The notes under the pieces: model-generated
Database searches by the model: none
The model's input: only the letters and a program-made list of their open reading frames with translations
What the model was told of the DNA's origin: nothing
NCBI RefSeq assembly: GCF_900168025.1
Contig: NZ_FUYN01000004.1
Span: 1 to 64,000, forward strand
Reading direction: 5' to 3'
From: Acetoanaerobium noterae
GTDB lineage: Bacteria > Bacillota > Clostridia > Peptostreptococcales > Filifactoraceae
Length of the DNA stretch: 64,000 nt
Shown: positions 53,043-63,663 of the stretch, in pieces
Layout of the letters: every line of letters begins with the position of its first letter
How positions within the stretch are numbered: the stretch's first letter is position 1
Program-made: the position numbers and the translations under genes

Positions 53043-53077
53043 CTGCAAAAGAGCCTTCATTAATAATTATGAAGGCT
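53043..53077 (-). terminator. Terminator after zapA
   Basis: AGCCTTCAT pairs with ATGAAGGCT around an 8-base AT loop. On the minus strand it is followed by CTTTTGCAGTTTT, a weak U tract. It begins about 27 bases after the zapA stop. Confidence 0.65.
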
Positions 53078-53103
53078 AATTTGAATTAAAATATTCTATT
53101 GTT

Positions 53104-53607
53104 TTATTTTTTTTCCTCTAAGTCTACTATCTTTAATTGTAGCTCATACAGTCTATTTTGAAAGTCATTAACTATTTCTTCTGCCTCTATCAGTCTATGC
53201 TCGGTTTCGATAATATTAGATTTTAAGCTCGCAATTTCATTGTCTTTTTCAGTAGCTAAAACTTTCCATTCCTCTATTTTTATGTCTTTTTTTCCAAGCT
53301 CATCATCTTTAAGTGCAATTACTCTTTCAAGGCTTTTAATTTGATTTTGACAATCCTCAAGCTCCTTAATAGGCTCGCTAAGAGTTTTTTTGAATTCCAG
53401 ATTTTTTCTTACTTCAGAATAATATTCATCCGCTATATTAATCGAAGTAAGTACTGCTGTCATAACCTGACTAAGCTTTGGATTAGCTTTGGCAGTAGCT
53501 TCAATCTGTTCATCCACATGAGCTGCTAGCTGTAATAAATATTCTCTCTTTTCTTCTCCAACTATAGTATATTCGTGATTCGCTATTTTTACAGTTACTT
53601 TGTTCAT
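53104..53607 (-). CDS. zapA: Cell-division protein ZapA
   Basis: 167 residues. The N-terminal globular part (KVTVKIANHEYTIVGEEKRE, LAAHVDEQIEATAKANPKLS, then VLTSINIADEY) is the ZapA domain; residues from about 70 to the end form a long coiled coil, longer than in E. coli ZapA. ZapA bundles FtsZ filaments at mid-cell. It follows pheT on the same strand by 82 bases. Confidence 0.88.
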   Translation of the reverse strand: MNKVTVKIANHEYTIVGEEKREYLLQLAAHVDEQIEATAKANPKLSQVMTAVLTSINIADEYYSEVRKNLEFKKTLSEPIKELEDCQNQIKSLERVIALKDDELGKKDIKIEEWKVLATEKDNEIASLKSNIIETEHRLIEAEEIVNDFQNRLYELQLKIVDLEEKK

Positions 53608-53689
53608 GAAAAACCCTCCACTGTTATTGTATCTTATGAGTTTATTTTACTATATTTGAAGAAGAATACAAATAAAAACTGCATAAAAA

Positions 53690-56056
53690 CTAAATTTCTC
53701 TAAGATGCGCTCCAAGTTCATCTGCCAAATGAGTTAAAATCTTTGATTGTACTAAGTTTATTTCCTCATCTGTAAGAGTTCTATCTAGTGCTCTATAGGT
53801 TATTCCATATGCAACTGACTTCTTCCCTTTTGGAACTTGATCTCCCATATATATGTCAAATAATTCAACTTTTTCAATTAAGCTATTTCCTTTAGAAATA
53901 ATTAAGTTTTCGATACTTCCTACTGCTATTTCTTCAGATACAACAAGAGCAATATCTCTTTTTATAGCAGGAAACTTAGGAACCTGCTTGTACAGCTTCA
54001 GCTTAGTTCTTATCCCTGATATTATATCAAAATCTAAGGTAAATAAATAAACTCTTTTTTTAATGTCAAATTTTTCAGCAATAAGAGGGTGAACTTCTCC
54101 TATAAAACCTATTTGTTCATCTCCGGATGAGATTTGAGCACATCTCATAGGATGATATAACTCATTTTCTGAAAATGGCTGATAACTTCTAGATTCTATA
54201 CCAATATAATCTAATACTCCTTCTAATCTTGATTTCATAGTAAAGAAATCTTCTTCTTTTCCATAAACCCCAGCCACTATAGCTCTCTTTTGAACAGGAG
54301 CATCAGGGTTAGAAAAAATATTTCCTACCTCAAAACCACTGAAGAAATCTACTTTTCTAGATAAATTTCTAGATAAAATCTCTAGCATAGCTGGAACTAA
54401 ACTAGTTCTCATAACCGAGGTTTCTTCACCGAGAGGATTAATAAGCTTAACTGCATTAGAAAGATTTTCTCCAATTTTTTCTAAAGATGTCGGGCTAACA
54501 AATGAATATGTTAAAACCTCTGTTAAGCCGTTTGACATCATTGCATCCTTAATATGATCTTCAAATATTCTATCCTCAGTTTTAACACCTGAAGTAAGCT
54601 CTCCAACTATATTTTGTGACAATATATTATTATATCCATATAATCTAGCAATTTCCTCTACAATATCTGCTTCCATATCTATATCTAATCTAAACTCTGG
54701 AACTTCAATACTTAGATTATTGCCTTGAATCTCAGTTTTGAATTTGAGTTTACTTAGAATTTCAGACATTTTTTCAGGGCTAAGCTTCTCTCCAAGCAGT
54801 TTATTAATTCTATCAATACTAACAACTACAGTTTTAACTTCAATCTCATTTTCTAAAGTATCTTTTTTTCCTGATAAAACCTTACCATATCCGTAGTAAT
54901 CTATAAGATGACATGCTCTATTAATTGCTTCTTCAGCCCTAGATAAATCTATTCCTTTTTCAAATCTTGCTGATGCTTCCGTTCTTAAATTAAGCTTTTT
55001 TGAAGTATGTCTTATGTTATCTGCATTAAAATTTGCACTTTCAAGAACAATGTGAGTTGTTGTATCACTTACATCTGAATTTTGACCACCCATAACTCCA
55101 GCTATACCGATGTTCTTTTGTCCATCAGTAATCATGAGCATTTCAGAATCTAGTTTTCTTTCTAAATCGTCAAGCGTGTAGAAAGAATCATTGTCACTTG
55201 CTCTTTTAATTACAAATTCCTTTGTCGAAAGCTTCGATGCATCATAAGCATGCAGAGGCTGTCCATACTCAAGCATTACAAAATTCGTAATATCAACTAT
55301 ATTGTTTATTGGTCTGATTCCAGACTCAATCAAGCATCTTTGCATAAAATAAGGTGAAGGCTTTATTTCAATATCTTTAATTTCTCTAATAATAAATCTA
55401 GGACATAAATCCTTATCTAAAACCTTTACTTCATACTCTATAGCCTTATCAATTTCCCTAAAATCACTCTCTGGTAGTTTTACATCCTTGTTTAATGTTG
55501 CAGAAACTTCATGTGCTAGACCAATGATAGATTGGCAGTCTGGTCTATTTGATGTAAGCTCAAATTCAACTATGTAGTCATTTAACAATAATGCTTTTCT
55601 AACATCATCTCCAAGGGTATATTCTCCTCTTAAAAGTAATATTCCATCTCTAGATTCAATATCTACATACTTTTCGTCTATACCAAGCTCTTTTGCCGAG
55701 CAAAGCATACCTTCAGATACCTCTCCTCTTAATTTGCCCTTCTTAATTTTGATTCCTCCAGGTAAAGTCGATCCGTGAAGTGCTACAGGTATTATATCTC
55801 CTATGCTAACATTTTTTGCTCCTGTTACTATCTGAACTTCTGAGCTTCCTGTATCTATTTTAGTAATAATTAGCTTATCGGCATCTGGGTGTGGAGTTAT
55901 GCTTGTTATTTTACCAATAACAACATTGCTTATATCTTCTCCTACTTCTTCATAACCCTCAACCTTTGTTCCTGACATGGTCATAGCGTCAGAAAAAGAT
56001 TTCACATCAACATCTATATCAACATATTTTTTCAACCATTTTAAAGGTGCTTTCAT
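53690..56056 (-). CDS. pheT: Phenylalanyl-tRNA synthetase beta subunit
   Basis: 788 residues. N-terminal tRNA-binding domain (VVIGKITSITPHPDADKLII), then B3/B4 editing domain, B5 domain (IDRINKLLGEKLSPEKMSEI), catalytic-like core and the C-terminal ferredoxin-fold anticodon-binding domain (KFPAIKRDIALVVSEEIAVG). It pairs with PheS as an alpha2beta2 enzyme. Gap to pheS is 13 bases. Confidence 0.96.
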   Translation of the reverse strand: MKAPLKWLKKYVDIDVDVKSFSDAMTMSGTKVEGYEEVGEDISNVVIGKITSITPHPDADKLIITKIDTGSSEVQIVTGAKNVSIGDIIPVALHGSTLPGGIKIKKGKLRGEVSEGMLCSAKELGIDEKYVDIESRDGILLLRGEYTLGDDVRKALLLNDYIVEFELTSNRPDCQSIIGLAHEVSATLNKDVKLPESDFREIDKAIEYEVKVLDKDLCPRFIIREIKDIEIKPSPYFMQRCLIESGIRPINNIVDITNFVMLEYGQPLHAYDASKLSTKEFVIKRASDNDSFYTLDDLERKLDSEMLMITDGQKNIGIAGVMGGQNSDVSDTTTHIVLESANFNADNIRHTSKKLNLRTEASARFEKGIDLSRAEEAINRACHLIDYYGYGKVLSGKKDTLENEIEVKTVVVSIDRINKLLGEKLSPEKMSEILSKLKFKTEIQGNNLSIEVPEFRLDIDMEADIVEEIARLYGYNNILSQNIVGELTSGVKTEDRIFEDHIKDAMMSNGLTEVLTYSFVSPTSLEKIGENLSNAVKLINPLGEETSVMRTSLVPAMLEILSRNLSRKVDFFSGFEVGNIFSNPDAPVQKRAIVAGVYGKEEDFFTMKSRLEGVLDYIGIESRSYQPFSENELYHPMRCAQISSGDEQIGFIGEVHPLIAEKFDIKKRVYLFTLDFDIISGIRTKLKLYKQVPKFPAIKRDIALVVSEEIAVGSIENLIISKGNSLIEKVELFDIYMGDQVPKGKKSVAYGITYRALDRTLTDEEINLVQSKILTHLADELGAHLREI

Positions 56057-56069
56057 TGTTCATTCCTCC

Positions 56070-57089
56070 TTAAAATTGACTTAAAAATCTCATATCATTT
56101 TCATATAAATATCTAATATCATCTATTTCGTACTTAGTCATTGCAATCCTATCAACACCCATACCAAAAGCAAATCCGCTGTATATTTCAGGGTCAATTC
56201 CACAGTTTCTAAGCACATTTGGATGAACCATACCAGCGCCTAAAATTTCCATCCAGCCTTCGCCTTTACATGTAGGACAACCACTTCCAGAGCATTTGAA
56301 ACAGCTTATATCCATTTCAGCACTCGGTTCAGTAAATGGAAAGTTATGTGGTCTGAACTTAGTCTTTGTGTCTGGGCCAAAAAATTTATAAGCAAATTCT
56401 TCTAAAGTAGATTTTAAGTTCGCAAATGTTATATGTTTATCTACAACTAAGCCCTCTAACTGATGAAACATTGGAGAGTGAGTTGCATCTGGAGTATCAC
56501 ATCTGAAACATCTTCCTGGAGATATTACTCTAATTGGAGGATTATTCTCTCTCATTGTTCTAACTTGAACAGGTGAAGTTTGAGTTCTAAGAAGCAGGTT
56601 TTCACTTATATAAAATGTGTCTGACATATCTCTTGATGGATGATTTTTCGGAGCATTAAGCGCATCAAAATTGTTCTCAATAGTTTCAATTTCAGGTCCT
56701 TCCACTACAGAGAAACCCATGGACATAAAAATCTGTTCCATTTCTCTTACAACCTTTGTAATAGGATGGATTTTGCCTACAAATTTTGTTTTTACTGGGA
56801 TTGTAACATCTATCGATTCTGTTTTAAGCTTTTGGTTAATTACAGCAAGCTTTAGAGACGATTTTTTTTCTTCTATAATGCTTTCAATTTCTTCTCTAAC
56901 TTCATTTGCAATTTTACCAATTACAGGTCTTTCCTCTGCCGATAGCTTTCCCATTTCTTTTAATATATTTGTTAGCTCACCTTTTTTCCCCATATATTGA
57001 ACTCTTAAATTTTCTAAAATATCCATTTCCTCAACTGCACTTAAAGACTTTAAAGCTTCTTCTCTAAGCTGACTTAATTTGGTTTTCAT
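56070..57089 (-). CDS. pheS: Phenylalanyl-tRNA synthetase alpha subunit
   Basis: 339 residues. Coiled-coil N-terminus, then class II core: [59 protein letters not shown] and [13 protein letters not shown] (motif 3). [14 protein letters not shown] adds a Cys-rich loop seen in many Gram-positive PheS. The ATG at 57089 has AAGGAAGG upstream; an upstream in-frame extension would run into the T-box leader. Confidence 0.96.
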   Translation of the reverse strand: MKTKLSQLREEALKSLSAVEEMDILENLRVQYMGKKGELTNILKEMGKLSAEERPVIGKIANEVREEIESIIEEKKSSLKLAVINQKLKTESIDVTIPVKTKFVGKIHPITKVVREMEQIFMSMGFSVVEGPEIETIENNFDALNAPKNHPSRDMSDTFYISENLLLRTQTSPVQVRTMRENNPPIRVISPGRCFRCDTPDATHSPMFHQLEGLVVDKHITFANLKSTLEEFAYKFFGPDTKTKFRPHNFPFTEPSAEMDISCFKCSGSGCPTCKGEGWMEILGAGMVHPNVLRNCGIDPEIYSGFAFGMGVDRIAMTKYEIDDIRYLYENDMRFLSQF

Positions 57090-57120
57090 TTTTACACCTT
57101 CCTTTGATAATTTAATGTAT

Positions 57121-57325
57121 AAAAAAAGACCTTTAACAGTCAGGGGCAATTAAATTGCGGTACCACCCTGAATCAAAGGACTCTCGTTGATATTTTATCG
57201 CTTTTTCTTGCGAAAAGCCTACATAATATTTTCAGCTTTTAGCTCAGAAGTGAACTTCTTCATTAACAGTCATAAGAACTTTCAGCAACCGTTCTCTCTC
57301 TGAAATGCTATTAATAAATACTTTT
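57121..57325 (-). promoter_or_regulatory. T-box riboswitch leader of pheST
   Basis: The minus strand contains the T-box AGGGTGGTACCGC (57157-57169). A terminator forms from CCTTTGATTCAGGG (57166-57179) and CCCTGACTGTTAAAGG (57130-57145), followed by seven T. Upstream, GGTTGCTGAAAG matches the stem I distal region, and GAAGTTCACTTCTGAGC presents TTC (57252-57254), the phenylalanine codon, as specifier. Uncharged tRNA-Phe should therefore favour read-through into pheST. Confidence 0.92.
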
Positions 57326-57381
57326 CTTCGTCATAGCTATATTTTATTTAGATATTTAAATATATTATCATAATTATTAAT

Positions 57382-58167
57382 CTAAAACAACGTTCTTTCT
57401 TTAAGTTTGTACATTAAAATTCCTCCAGCTATTCCTACATTGAGAGATTCAGCTGCTCCATATAAAGGAATTTTAACCTTTAAGTCAGAGAGGTTTAGTA
57501 GTTTATTATCTATGCCATTAGCTTCATTTCCAAGCACTATAGCGATTTTAGACTGTATTGTGCTAAGTACATTATAATCTAAGGCATTCTCTAATGATGA
57601 TGAAATTATTTTATAACCATTTTTTTTAAGAATATTTAAACTTTCATAGTCATCAATGAATAGAATTTTTAAATGCATAAGTGAACCCATAGCAGATCTA
57701 ACTACCTTTGGAGAATATATATCAGTTGTACCTTTTGTGCATATTACAGTACTAATCCCTGCGGCATCTGCTGTTCTTAAAATAGTTCCAAGATTACCGG
57801 GATCTTGAATTTTATCTAATATAAGTACATCGTTATTAAAATCAATATCGTCAATCATAAAGCTTTCAAAATTGCATATAGCAACTATTCCTTGCGAGGT
57901 AACGGTATCGCTTATTGTCTCCATTAATTTGCTTGGAACAACAAATGATTTATCTACCATATTTTTTATTATATTAGAATATCTAGGTTCATTTATTCTA
58001 TCTTCTTGGATAAAGATGAGATTAATCGTCTTAGGATTATCAACAGCAAGCTCAACATTTCTTAAGCCTTCAGCTAAAAACATCTGATTTTTTTTTCTAT
58101 ATTTGCTTTGCATAAGAGATATAGCTAGCTTATATTTAGGATTATCAAAAGATTCAATACTCTTCAT
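57382..58167 (-). CDS. TrmH-family RNA 2'-O-methyltransferase
   Basis: 261 residues. N-terminal RNA-binding part (NPKYKLAISLMQSKYRKKNQ, FLAEGLRNVELA), then the SPOUT knot: LILDKIQDPGNLGTILRTAD, IVLGNEANGIDNKLL and IPLYGAAESLNVGIAGGILM, the three SpoU motifs. It methylates a ribose in 23S rRNA or tRNA, site unknown. The ATG at 58167 is separated by one base from the trkA stop (TAATATG). Confidence 0.9.
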   Translation of the reverse strand: MKSIESFDNPKYKLAISLMQSKYRKKNQMFLAEGLRNVELAVDNPKTINLIFIQEDRINEPRYSNIIKNMVDKSFVVPSKLMETISDTVTSQGIVAICNFESFMIDDIDFNNDVLILDKIQDPGNLGTILRTADAAGISTVICTKGTTDIYSPKVVRSAMGSLMHLKILFIDDYESLNILKKNGYKIISSSLENALDYNVLSTIQSKIAIVLGNEANGIDNKLLNLSDLKVKIPLYGAAESLNVGIAGGILMYKLKERTLF

Positions 58168-58168
58168 A

Positions 58169-58819
58169 TTAGCCTCTTTCTTCAACCTTATTTATTTGCT
58201 CGTTCTTTCCTATTACAACTAATATATCACCTGGTTTTAAAACATCCTCAGCTTCTGGAGAAATATTAATCTGCATTCCATGCTTTACAGCCATAACATT
58301 AATTCCATAATTAGCTCTTAAATCTAGAGCTCCTATCGTTTTTCCTATCCATTTCGAAGGTGCAACAATTTCTGCAATTGAATAGTGTGGATCTAGTTCA
58401 ATGTACTCTAAAACATTTTGAGATACTAAATTGTGGGCAACTCTTATCCCCATATCTCTTTCTGGAAAAACAACCCTATCAGCACCTATTTTATAGAGTA
58501 CTTTTGCTTGAAGCTCGTTTTGAGCTTTACAAAGCACATAATGAACGCCTAGCTCTTTAGCAATCAATGTAGCCATTATAGATGACTGAATATCAGAGCC
58601 TATACTTATTACTGCAACATCAAAATTTCTAATGCCTAAAGACCTAAGCACATTTTCATCTGTACAATCAGCTTCTACAGCATGTGTTACTTGTTCAGCT
58701 ATATTTTGAATTTTTTCTTCATTCTTATCTATTGCTAAGACCTCATGTCCTAAACTATATAAGGTTTTAGCAACTGATGATCCAAATCTTCCACACCCAA
58801 TAACAACATAATTTTTCAT
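58169..58819 (-). CDS. ktrA: Potassium-uptake regulatory subunit, TrkA/KtrA family
   Basis: 216 residues. The NAD/nucleotide-binding RCK_N domain starts VVIGCGRFGSSVAKTLYSLG and has AVISIGSDIQSSIMATLIAK; an RCK_C domain follows (IAEIVAPSKWIGKTIGALDL). The ring it forms gates the partner K+ channel. It is 13 bases downstream of the TrkH/KtrB gene. Confidence 0.92.
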   Translation of the reverse strand: MKNYVVIGCGRFGSSVAKTLYSLGHEVLAIDKNEEKIQNIAEQVTHAVEADCTDENVLRSLGIRNFDVAVISIGSDIQSSIMATLIAKELGVHYVLCKAQNELQAKVLYKIGADRVVFPERDMGIRVAHNLVSQNVLEYIELDPHYSIAEIVAPSKWIGKTIGALDLRANYGINVMAVKHGMQINISPEAEDVLKPGDILVVIGKNEQINKVEERG

Positions 58820-58832
58820 CTAATTTTATCTC

Positions 58833-60185
58833 CTAACCTACAATAACTTTTTCTTCTGGATAATTATATAAGGATTTTTTCTCATTGCTTGCAAGTGCTA
58901 AAAGTATTGTCAATGACCCTACTCTTCCAATGAACATAGTAAAAATAATTAATATTTTGCCAATATTGCTCATTGACGAAGTCATCCCTAACGACAAACC
59001 AACCGTTCCAAAGGCTGAAACAGTTTCAAATAGTATAGTTAAAAAATCTTGTGCTGGCTCAGTAAGTGATAATATCATAGTGCCACTTATAACTACAAAT
59101 AGCCCTATAAAAACTACAGCCAATGATTTATTTACAGCTCTATAAGAAATTCTCCTACCAAATATTTCAACATTTTCTTTACCCACAATTAGCGTTCTTA
59201 CTGCAAGAATTAAAATTGCAAGTGTAGATGTTTTTATTCCACCTGCTGTTGAAGCTGGGGAGCCTCCGATAAACATAAGGATAATTGTTAATAATTTCGA
59301 ACTATTTTCCATACCTGCTAAATCTATGGTATTAAAACCAGCTGTTCTTGGTGTTACTGACTGAAACAATGATGCTAATACTTTTCCCTTGATGGATAGA
59401 TTTTCCATAGTATCTGGATTTGAACTCTCCATTATAAAAAATAAAACAAATGATATAGCAATTAAAATAAAACTTAATGTAACAACTATTTTTGAATGTA
59501 AATTAAGCTTTCTAAAGCTTCTTTTAGCTACAACATCAAATATTACTGTAAACCCAAGTCCACCTAGAATAATTAGTAGCATTATTGTAATGTTAACTAT
59601 ACCGCTATCTACAAAAGGAATAAGAGACCTTCCTCCACCAATTAAATCAAAGCCTGCATTACAAAAAGCAGATACAGAGTGAAATACAGAATAAAATATA
59701 CCCTTTTTTAATCCATATACAGGAACAAATTTAAAGGATAGCATAAGGGCTCCTATAAACTCTATAAAAAAAGTTCCATATAGCATTTGTCTTGTGAGTT
59801 TAACTACCCCTGATAATGTACTTTGATTCAATGATTCTTTTATTATAAGTCTTTCTCTTAAAGATATTTTTTTTCCAAGTAGCATAGCTCCAAGAGTCGC
59901 AACGGACATGAATCCTAATCCACCAATTTGAATAAGTAGCATTATCACAATTTTCCCAAAGGTAGTCCAATACGTCCCTGTATCAACCACAACAAGACCT
60001 GTCACACAGACTGCTGAAGTAGCAGTAAATATAGAATTTAAAAAACCAACGTTCTCGTTATTAATTGAGGCAATAGGTAGATTAAGCAGAATTCCCCCAA
60101 TAAGGATTACAATTGCAAAACCTATAACAATAATCTGCGATGCAGAAAATTCATATTTATGCTTATCTTTTGGTAATCTTATCAT
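58833..60185 (-). CDS. ktrB: Potassium-uptake channel subunit, TrkH/KtrB family
   Basis: 450 residues, four M1-P-M2 repeats. Selectivity-filter-like loops include FTATSAVCVTGLVVVDTGTY, FHSVSAFCNAGFDLIGGG, VTPRTAGFNTIDLAGM and FETVSAFGTVGLSLGMTS. Length and lack of extra N-terminal helices favour KtrB over TrkH. It imports K+ together with Na+ and is controlled by the KtrA ring. Confidence 0.92.
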   Translation of the reverse strand: MIRLPKDKHKYEFSASQIIVIGFAIVILIGGILLNLPIASINNENVGFLNSIFTATSAVCVTGLVVVDTGTYWTTFGKIVIMLLIQIGGLGFMSVATLGAMLLGKKISLRERLIIKESLNQSTLSGVVKLTRQMLYGTFFIEFIGALMLSFKFVPVYGLKKGIFYSVFHSVSAFCNAGFDLIGGGRSLIPFVDSGIVNITIMLLIILGGLGFTVIFDVVAKRSFRKLNLHSKIVVTLSFILIAISFVLFFIMESSNPDTMENLSIKGKVLASLFQSVTPRTAGFNTIDLAGMENSSKLLTIILMFIGGSPASTAGGIKTSTLAILILAVRTLIVGKENVEIFGRRISYRAVNKSLAVVFIGLFVVISGTMILSLTEPAQDFLTILFETVSAFGTVGLSLGMTSSMSNIGKILIIFTMFIGRVGSLTILLALASNEKKSLYNYPEEKVIVG

Positions 60186-60468
60186 ATCGTTCTCCTTTTT
60201 TTGTTAACACATTATATTATAACTCAAACAATATATATTTCAATCATGCTTTGAAAGTATTTTTATATTTTAAAAAGCTTAGTTATTAATCTAAATAATC
60301 ATTATGAATATGCTATTTTTTATAATAATTCTAGAATTATTAATTTGTATTATTATTTTTATCTATATAATAATATTTTTATAGAAATACTTTATAGTCT
60401 GAAAATTAGCAATATGTTAAAATGAACTTGCAGTTTAATTTTTTTTACATTTGAGGGGGTTTTTCGTT

Positions 60469-62499
60469 GTGGCAAAAAATCGAAGTCTGGTCAACAAGGT
60501 ATTAATAAGCAGTCTATCTTTAGTAATATTAGTTTTTTCTGTAACTTTTTATTTAAATATTAGCTCAAATATCAATTTTTCTAAAAAAACAGTTGAGCAA
60601 AACTTAATTTCGGAGTCTTCATTAATTTCTTCTTCAATAAACCAATTTTTTGAAAAAAGTGGTGCTTTAGTTATCCAAGGAGCAACTAATAGTACCTTTA
60701 AGGAATTTATGAAAGTAGCTGAAGACAGGGAGCTGTTATCTACATATCCTGGATACGCTGATGTTCTAAACGAGCTGAACATAATAAAAAGTTTAGATGA
60801 AAACATACTATCTATTTATGTTGGTCCTATAAAGGCAAATACTATTTTGGTTCAAGATGGCTGGGTAGGTATGGGTGATTTTTCACTTAAGGATCGTGGA
60901 TGGTTTAAGCAAATGAAGGAAGCAAACAAACTCATATATACTGATGCTTATGTGGATGCAATTACTGACAAAATGGTTGTTACTATTGCAACTCCAGTGT
61001 ATGACAACGGCGAGCTCCTTGGTGCTTTTGGAATAGACCTCGCTATCGATCAATTACCTTCCATAATTAGTCAGCACACAATTAAAAACGAAGGCTATGC
61101 ATTTTTAGTCGATACCCAGGGCTTAGTATTATATCACCCTAATGAAGAAAAAATACTAACTGAAAATATAACTGAAATAAGCGGTAATCTAGGTGAAATT
61201 GGCAAGCAAATGATATCTGGTAATACTGGTATAGGAACATATGATTACGATGGAAAAAGTCATATAATATCATATTCTCCTTTGAATGCCAATGGTTGGT
61301 CGCTTGGAGTTACTGTCGATGAAAACATTGCAATGAAACAAGTTAACAAATCTACAAACCAAAGTATAATTATGGTTATCTTAGGTATACTAGTAATTGG
61401 AGTGGTACTATATAGTGTAATTAAAAACTCTTTAAAACCAATCCCTAAACTTGTAGAAACAATGCATCTTATTTCCTCTGGTGATTTAACTTCAAGAGTA
61501 AAGGTTACATCTAATGATGAAATCGGAGAAATTGCAACTACATTAAATCAAATGCTAGATAATCAGCAAAGTATAATTAAAGAAGTCGTAAATGATTCAA
61601 AATCACTTATGAGTGCAACAGAATCTTTAGCTGTTGCGATGGATTTGTCAAATGCAAGTATAGACAATATCTCTACTCAGCTTAACGATATGTCTGGAAG
61701 ATTTCAAAATAATGCTAGTATAGTTGAAGAGGCAACTGCATCAATTAATGAAATTACTGATACTTCTCAGATTGTATTTGAACAAGTTAAGCAGGCTTCA
61801 CAATCCACTGAATCAGCGTTAAATTCTGTTGATTATGGGAAAAAAGAAATGGTCGAAATTGTTTCTTCTATAGGTAAGGTTAAAGAATCTTCAAACGAAG
61901 TTTATAAAGTTATCGAAAAATTAAAGGCTTCATCTTTAGAAATAAGTGAAATAGTAAATATAATTACATCAATTTCAGAGCAGACAAATTTATTAGCCCT
62001 TAATGCATCTATAGAAGCTGCCAGAGCCGGGGAGCATGGAAGAGGTTTTGCAGTAGTAGCAAACGAGGTTGGTAAATTGGCCGAAAATAGTAATCAGTCA
62101 GCTCAAAAAATCAGTTCTCTAATTGATGAAATCCAAGTTGACATAAGCCAAGCAGATAAAATTATGTCTCAAGAAAATACTTTAGTTGAAGATAGTGTAG
62201 CAAAAGTTCATGATACTAACCAAGAATTTGGAAAGATATTTAGCGAGATAAAAAATATGGCTGAAAAAATAGCTATAATAACAGAATCATCAAGAAAGCA
62301 ATTCGAAGTAACTGAGCAAATGCAGCAAGCTATGAATGAGCTATCGGAAACTACACAAAATAATGCTATTTCTGTTGAAGAAGCAAGTAATGATATAGTA
62401 TCTCAAGTTAAAAACTTTGATAATATATCTAATCAAATATCACAAGTTGAAGAAATAGCTAAATCATTAGAATCAGAAGCCTCTAAATTTACAATATAA
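60469..62499 (+). CDS. Methyl-accepting chemotaxis protein with a dCache sensor
   Basis: 676 residues from a GTG at 60469, nine bases after GAGGGGG. One membrane helix (about 11-32), an extracytoplasmic dCache domain (about 35-290; [30 protein letters not shown]), a second helix (about 299-318), HAMP (about 320-372) and the signalling coiled coil with tip [20 protein letters not shown] (about 504-523). Ligand unknown; dCache receptors often bind amino acids or organic acids. Single-gene unit, divergent from ktrB. Confidence 0.93.
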   Translation: MAKNRSLVNKVLISSLSLVILVFSVTFYLNISSNINFSKKTVEQNLISESSLISSSINQFFEKSGALVIQGATNSTFKEFMKVAEDRELLSTYPGYADVLNELNIIKSLDENILSIYVGPIKANTILVQDGWVGMGDFSLKDRGWFKQMKEANKLIYTDAYVDAITDKMVVTIATPVYDNGELLGAFGIDLAIDQLPSIISQHTIKNEGYAFLVDTQGLVLYHPNEEKILTENITEISGNLGEIGKQMISGNTGIGTYDYDGKSHIISYSPLNANGWSLGVTVDENIAMKQVNKSTNQSIIMVILGILVIGVVLYSVIKNSLKPIPKLVETMHLISSGDLTSRVKVTSNDEIGEIATTLNQMLDNQQSIIKEVVNDSKSLMSATESLAVAMDLSNASIDNISTQLNDMSGRFQNNASIVEEATASINEITDTSQIVFEQVKQASQSTESALNSVDYGKKEMVEIVSSIGKVKESSNEVYKVIEKLKASSLEISEIVNIITSISEQTNLLALNASIEAARAGEHGRGFAVVANEVGKLAENSNQSAQKISSLIDEIQVDISQADKIMSQENTLVEDSVAKVHDTNQEFGKIFSEIKNMAEKIAIITESSRKQFEVTEQMQQAMNELSETTQNNAISVEEASNDIVSQVKNFDNISNQISQVEEIAKSLESEASKFTI

Positions 62500-62548
62500 T
62501 ACTAAAGAATAAAAATTATTATATACATTTAATTAAAAGCTAACAATC

Positions 62549-62602
62549 AAAAAAGCCTTATCTCTAAGAATGTAATTTATTCTCAGAAATAAGGCTTTTT
62601 AA
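62549..62602. terminator. Bidirectional terminator between the chemoreceptor and etfA
   Basis: AAAAAAGCCTTAT pairs with ATAAGGCTTTTT, the stem continuing with one side bulge through CTAAGAAT/ATTCTCAG. T tracts lie on both outer sides, so it can end both convergent units. Confidence 0.88.
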
Positions 62603-62624
62603 TTTAAATTATTATATTTTATAT

Positions 62625-63635
62625 TTACTGCTCTTTTTTTGATTTCTTAAGCTCTTCAGTAAGAAGAGGTAGAACTTTAGCTACATCTCCTACTATACCT
62701 AAGTCTGCAACTTCAAAAATTGGAGCATCTGGGTTTTTATTAATTGCTATAATTAGCTCAGACTCTTCCATACCAGCAATGTGCTGAATAGCGCCTGATA
62801 TTCCACAAGCAAAATATAAATCTGGTCTTACAGTTTTACCTGTTTGACCTACCTGTCTATCTTTATCTAGCCATGCGTTATCAATAACAGCACGAGAGCC
62901 CGAAACCTCTCCTTTAAGTTCATCAGCCAAATCATATAAAGGACTCATATTTTCTTTTGAACCAATACCTCTTCCTGCAGATACTAAAACTTTAGCATCT
63001 TCAATATTTACTTTTTTATGATCTTCCTTAACTATTTCAAGCACTTCAACATTTAAATCCTGTGCATTTAAATCCGCATCAAAATCAATTACATCACCTG
63101 TATTTGAAGTATTTCTTTCAAGCTTAAGCATAACTCCAGGTCTAACAGTTGACATCTGCGGTCTATGGTCAGGACAAATAATCGTTGCCATAATATTTCC
63201 ACCAAATGCTGGTCTTGTCATCATTAAATTTCTTGTCTCATCATCGATATCTAAAGAAGTACAGTCAGCAGTAAGTCCTGTATGTATTCTTGCAGATACT
63301 CTAGGTGCAATATCTCTACCTATTGATGTAGCTCCAACTAAAACAATAGCTGGTTTTTCATTATTAATTACAGCAGTAAGTGCTTTTGTATATGGCTCAT
63401 TTGTAAAATTCTTTAGAACTTCATGATCAACTGTTATAACCTTTTCTGCTCCATGATAAATTAATTCATTAGCAAGAGCCTTAATGTTATGGCCTAAAAC
63501 CACAGCACTTAGCTTTTCACCTAATTTTTCAGCTAACTCTTTTCCTTTTCCAAGCAATTCTAATGATACCTTTTGAATTTCTCCGTCTCTTTGCTCTATA
63601 TAAACTAAAACGCCTTTATAATCTGCTAAATTCAT
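62625..63635 (-). CDS. etfA: Electron-transfer flavoprotein alpha subunit
   Basis: 336 residues. An N-terminal alpha/beta domain is followed by the FAD domain with VSAGRGIGSKENMS, SRAVIDNAWLDKDRQVGQTG, YFACGISGAIQHIAGMEES and IIAINKNPDAPIFEVADLGI, all EtfA hallmarks. There is no N-terminal ferredoxin extension. EtfAB passes electrons to or from an acyl-CoA or 2-hydroxyacid dehydrogenase, possibly by bifurcation; the partner enzyme lies outside the window. Confidence 0.95.
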   Translation of the reverse strand: MNLADYKGVLVYIEQRDGEIQKVSLELLGKGKELAEKLGEKLSAVVLGHNIKALANELIYHGAEKVITVDHEVLKNFTNEPYTKALTAVINNEKPAIVLVGATSIGRDIAPRVSARIHTGLTADCTSLDIDDETRNLMMTRPAFGGNIMATIICPDHRPQMSTVRPGVMLKLERNTSNTGDVIDFDADLNAQDLNVEVLEIVKEDHKKVNIEDAKVLVSAGRGIGSKENMSPLYDLADELKGEVSGSRAVIDNAWLDKDRQVGQTGKTVRPDLYFACGISGAIQHIAGMEESELIIAINKNPDAPIFEVADLGIVGDVAKVLPLLTEELKKSKKEQ

Positions 63636-63663
63636 TGTTTCAACCTCCTCACATAAATTATTA

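Noticed and set aside
60186-60468. Regulatory RNA in the spacer between ktrB and the chemoreceptor, for example a c-di-AMP riboswitch
   Set aside because: The spacer is almost pure A/T with no conserved riboswitch core or stable hairpin that I can see.
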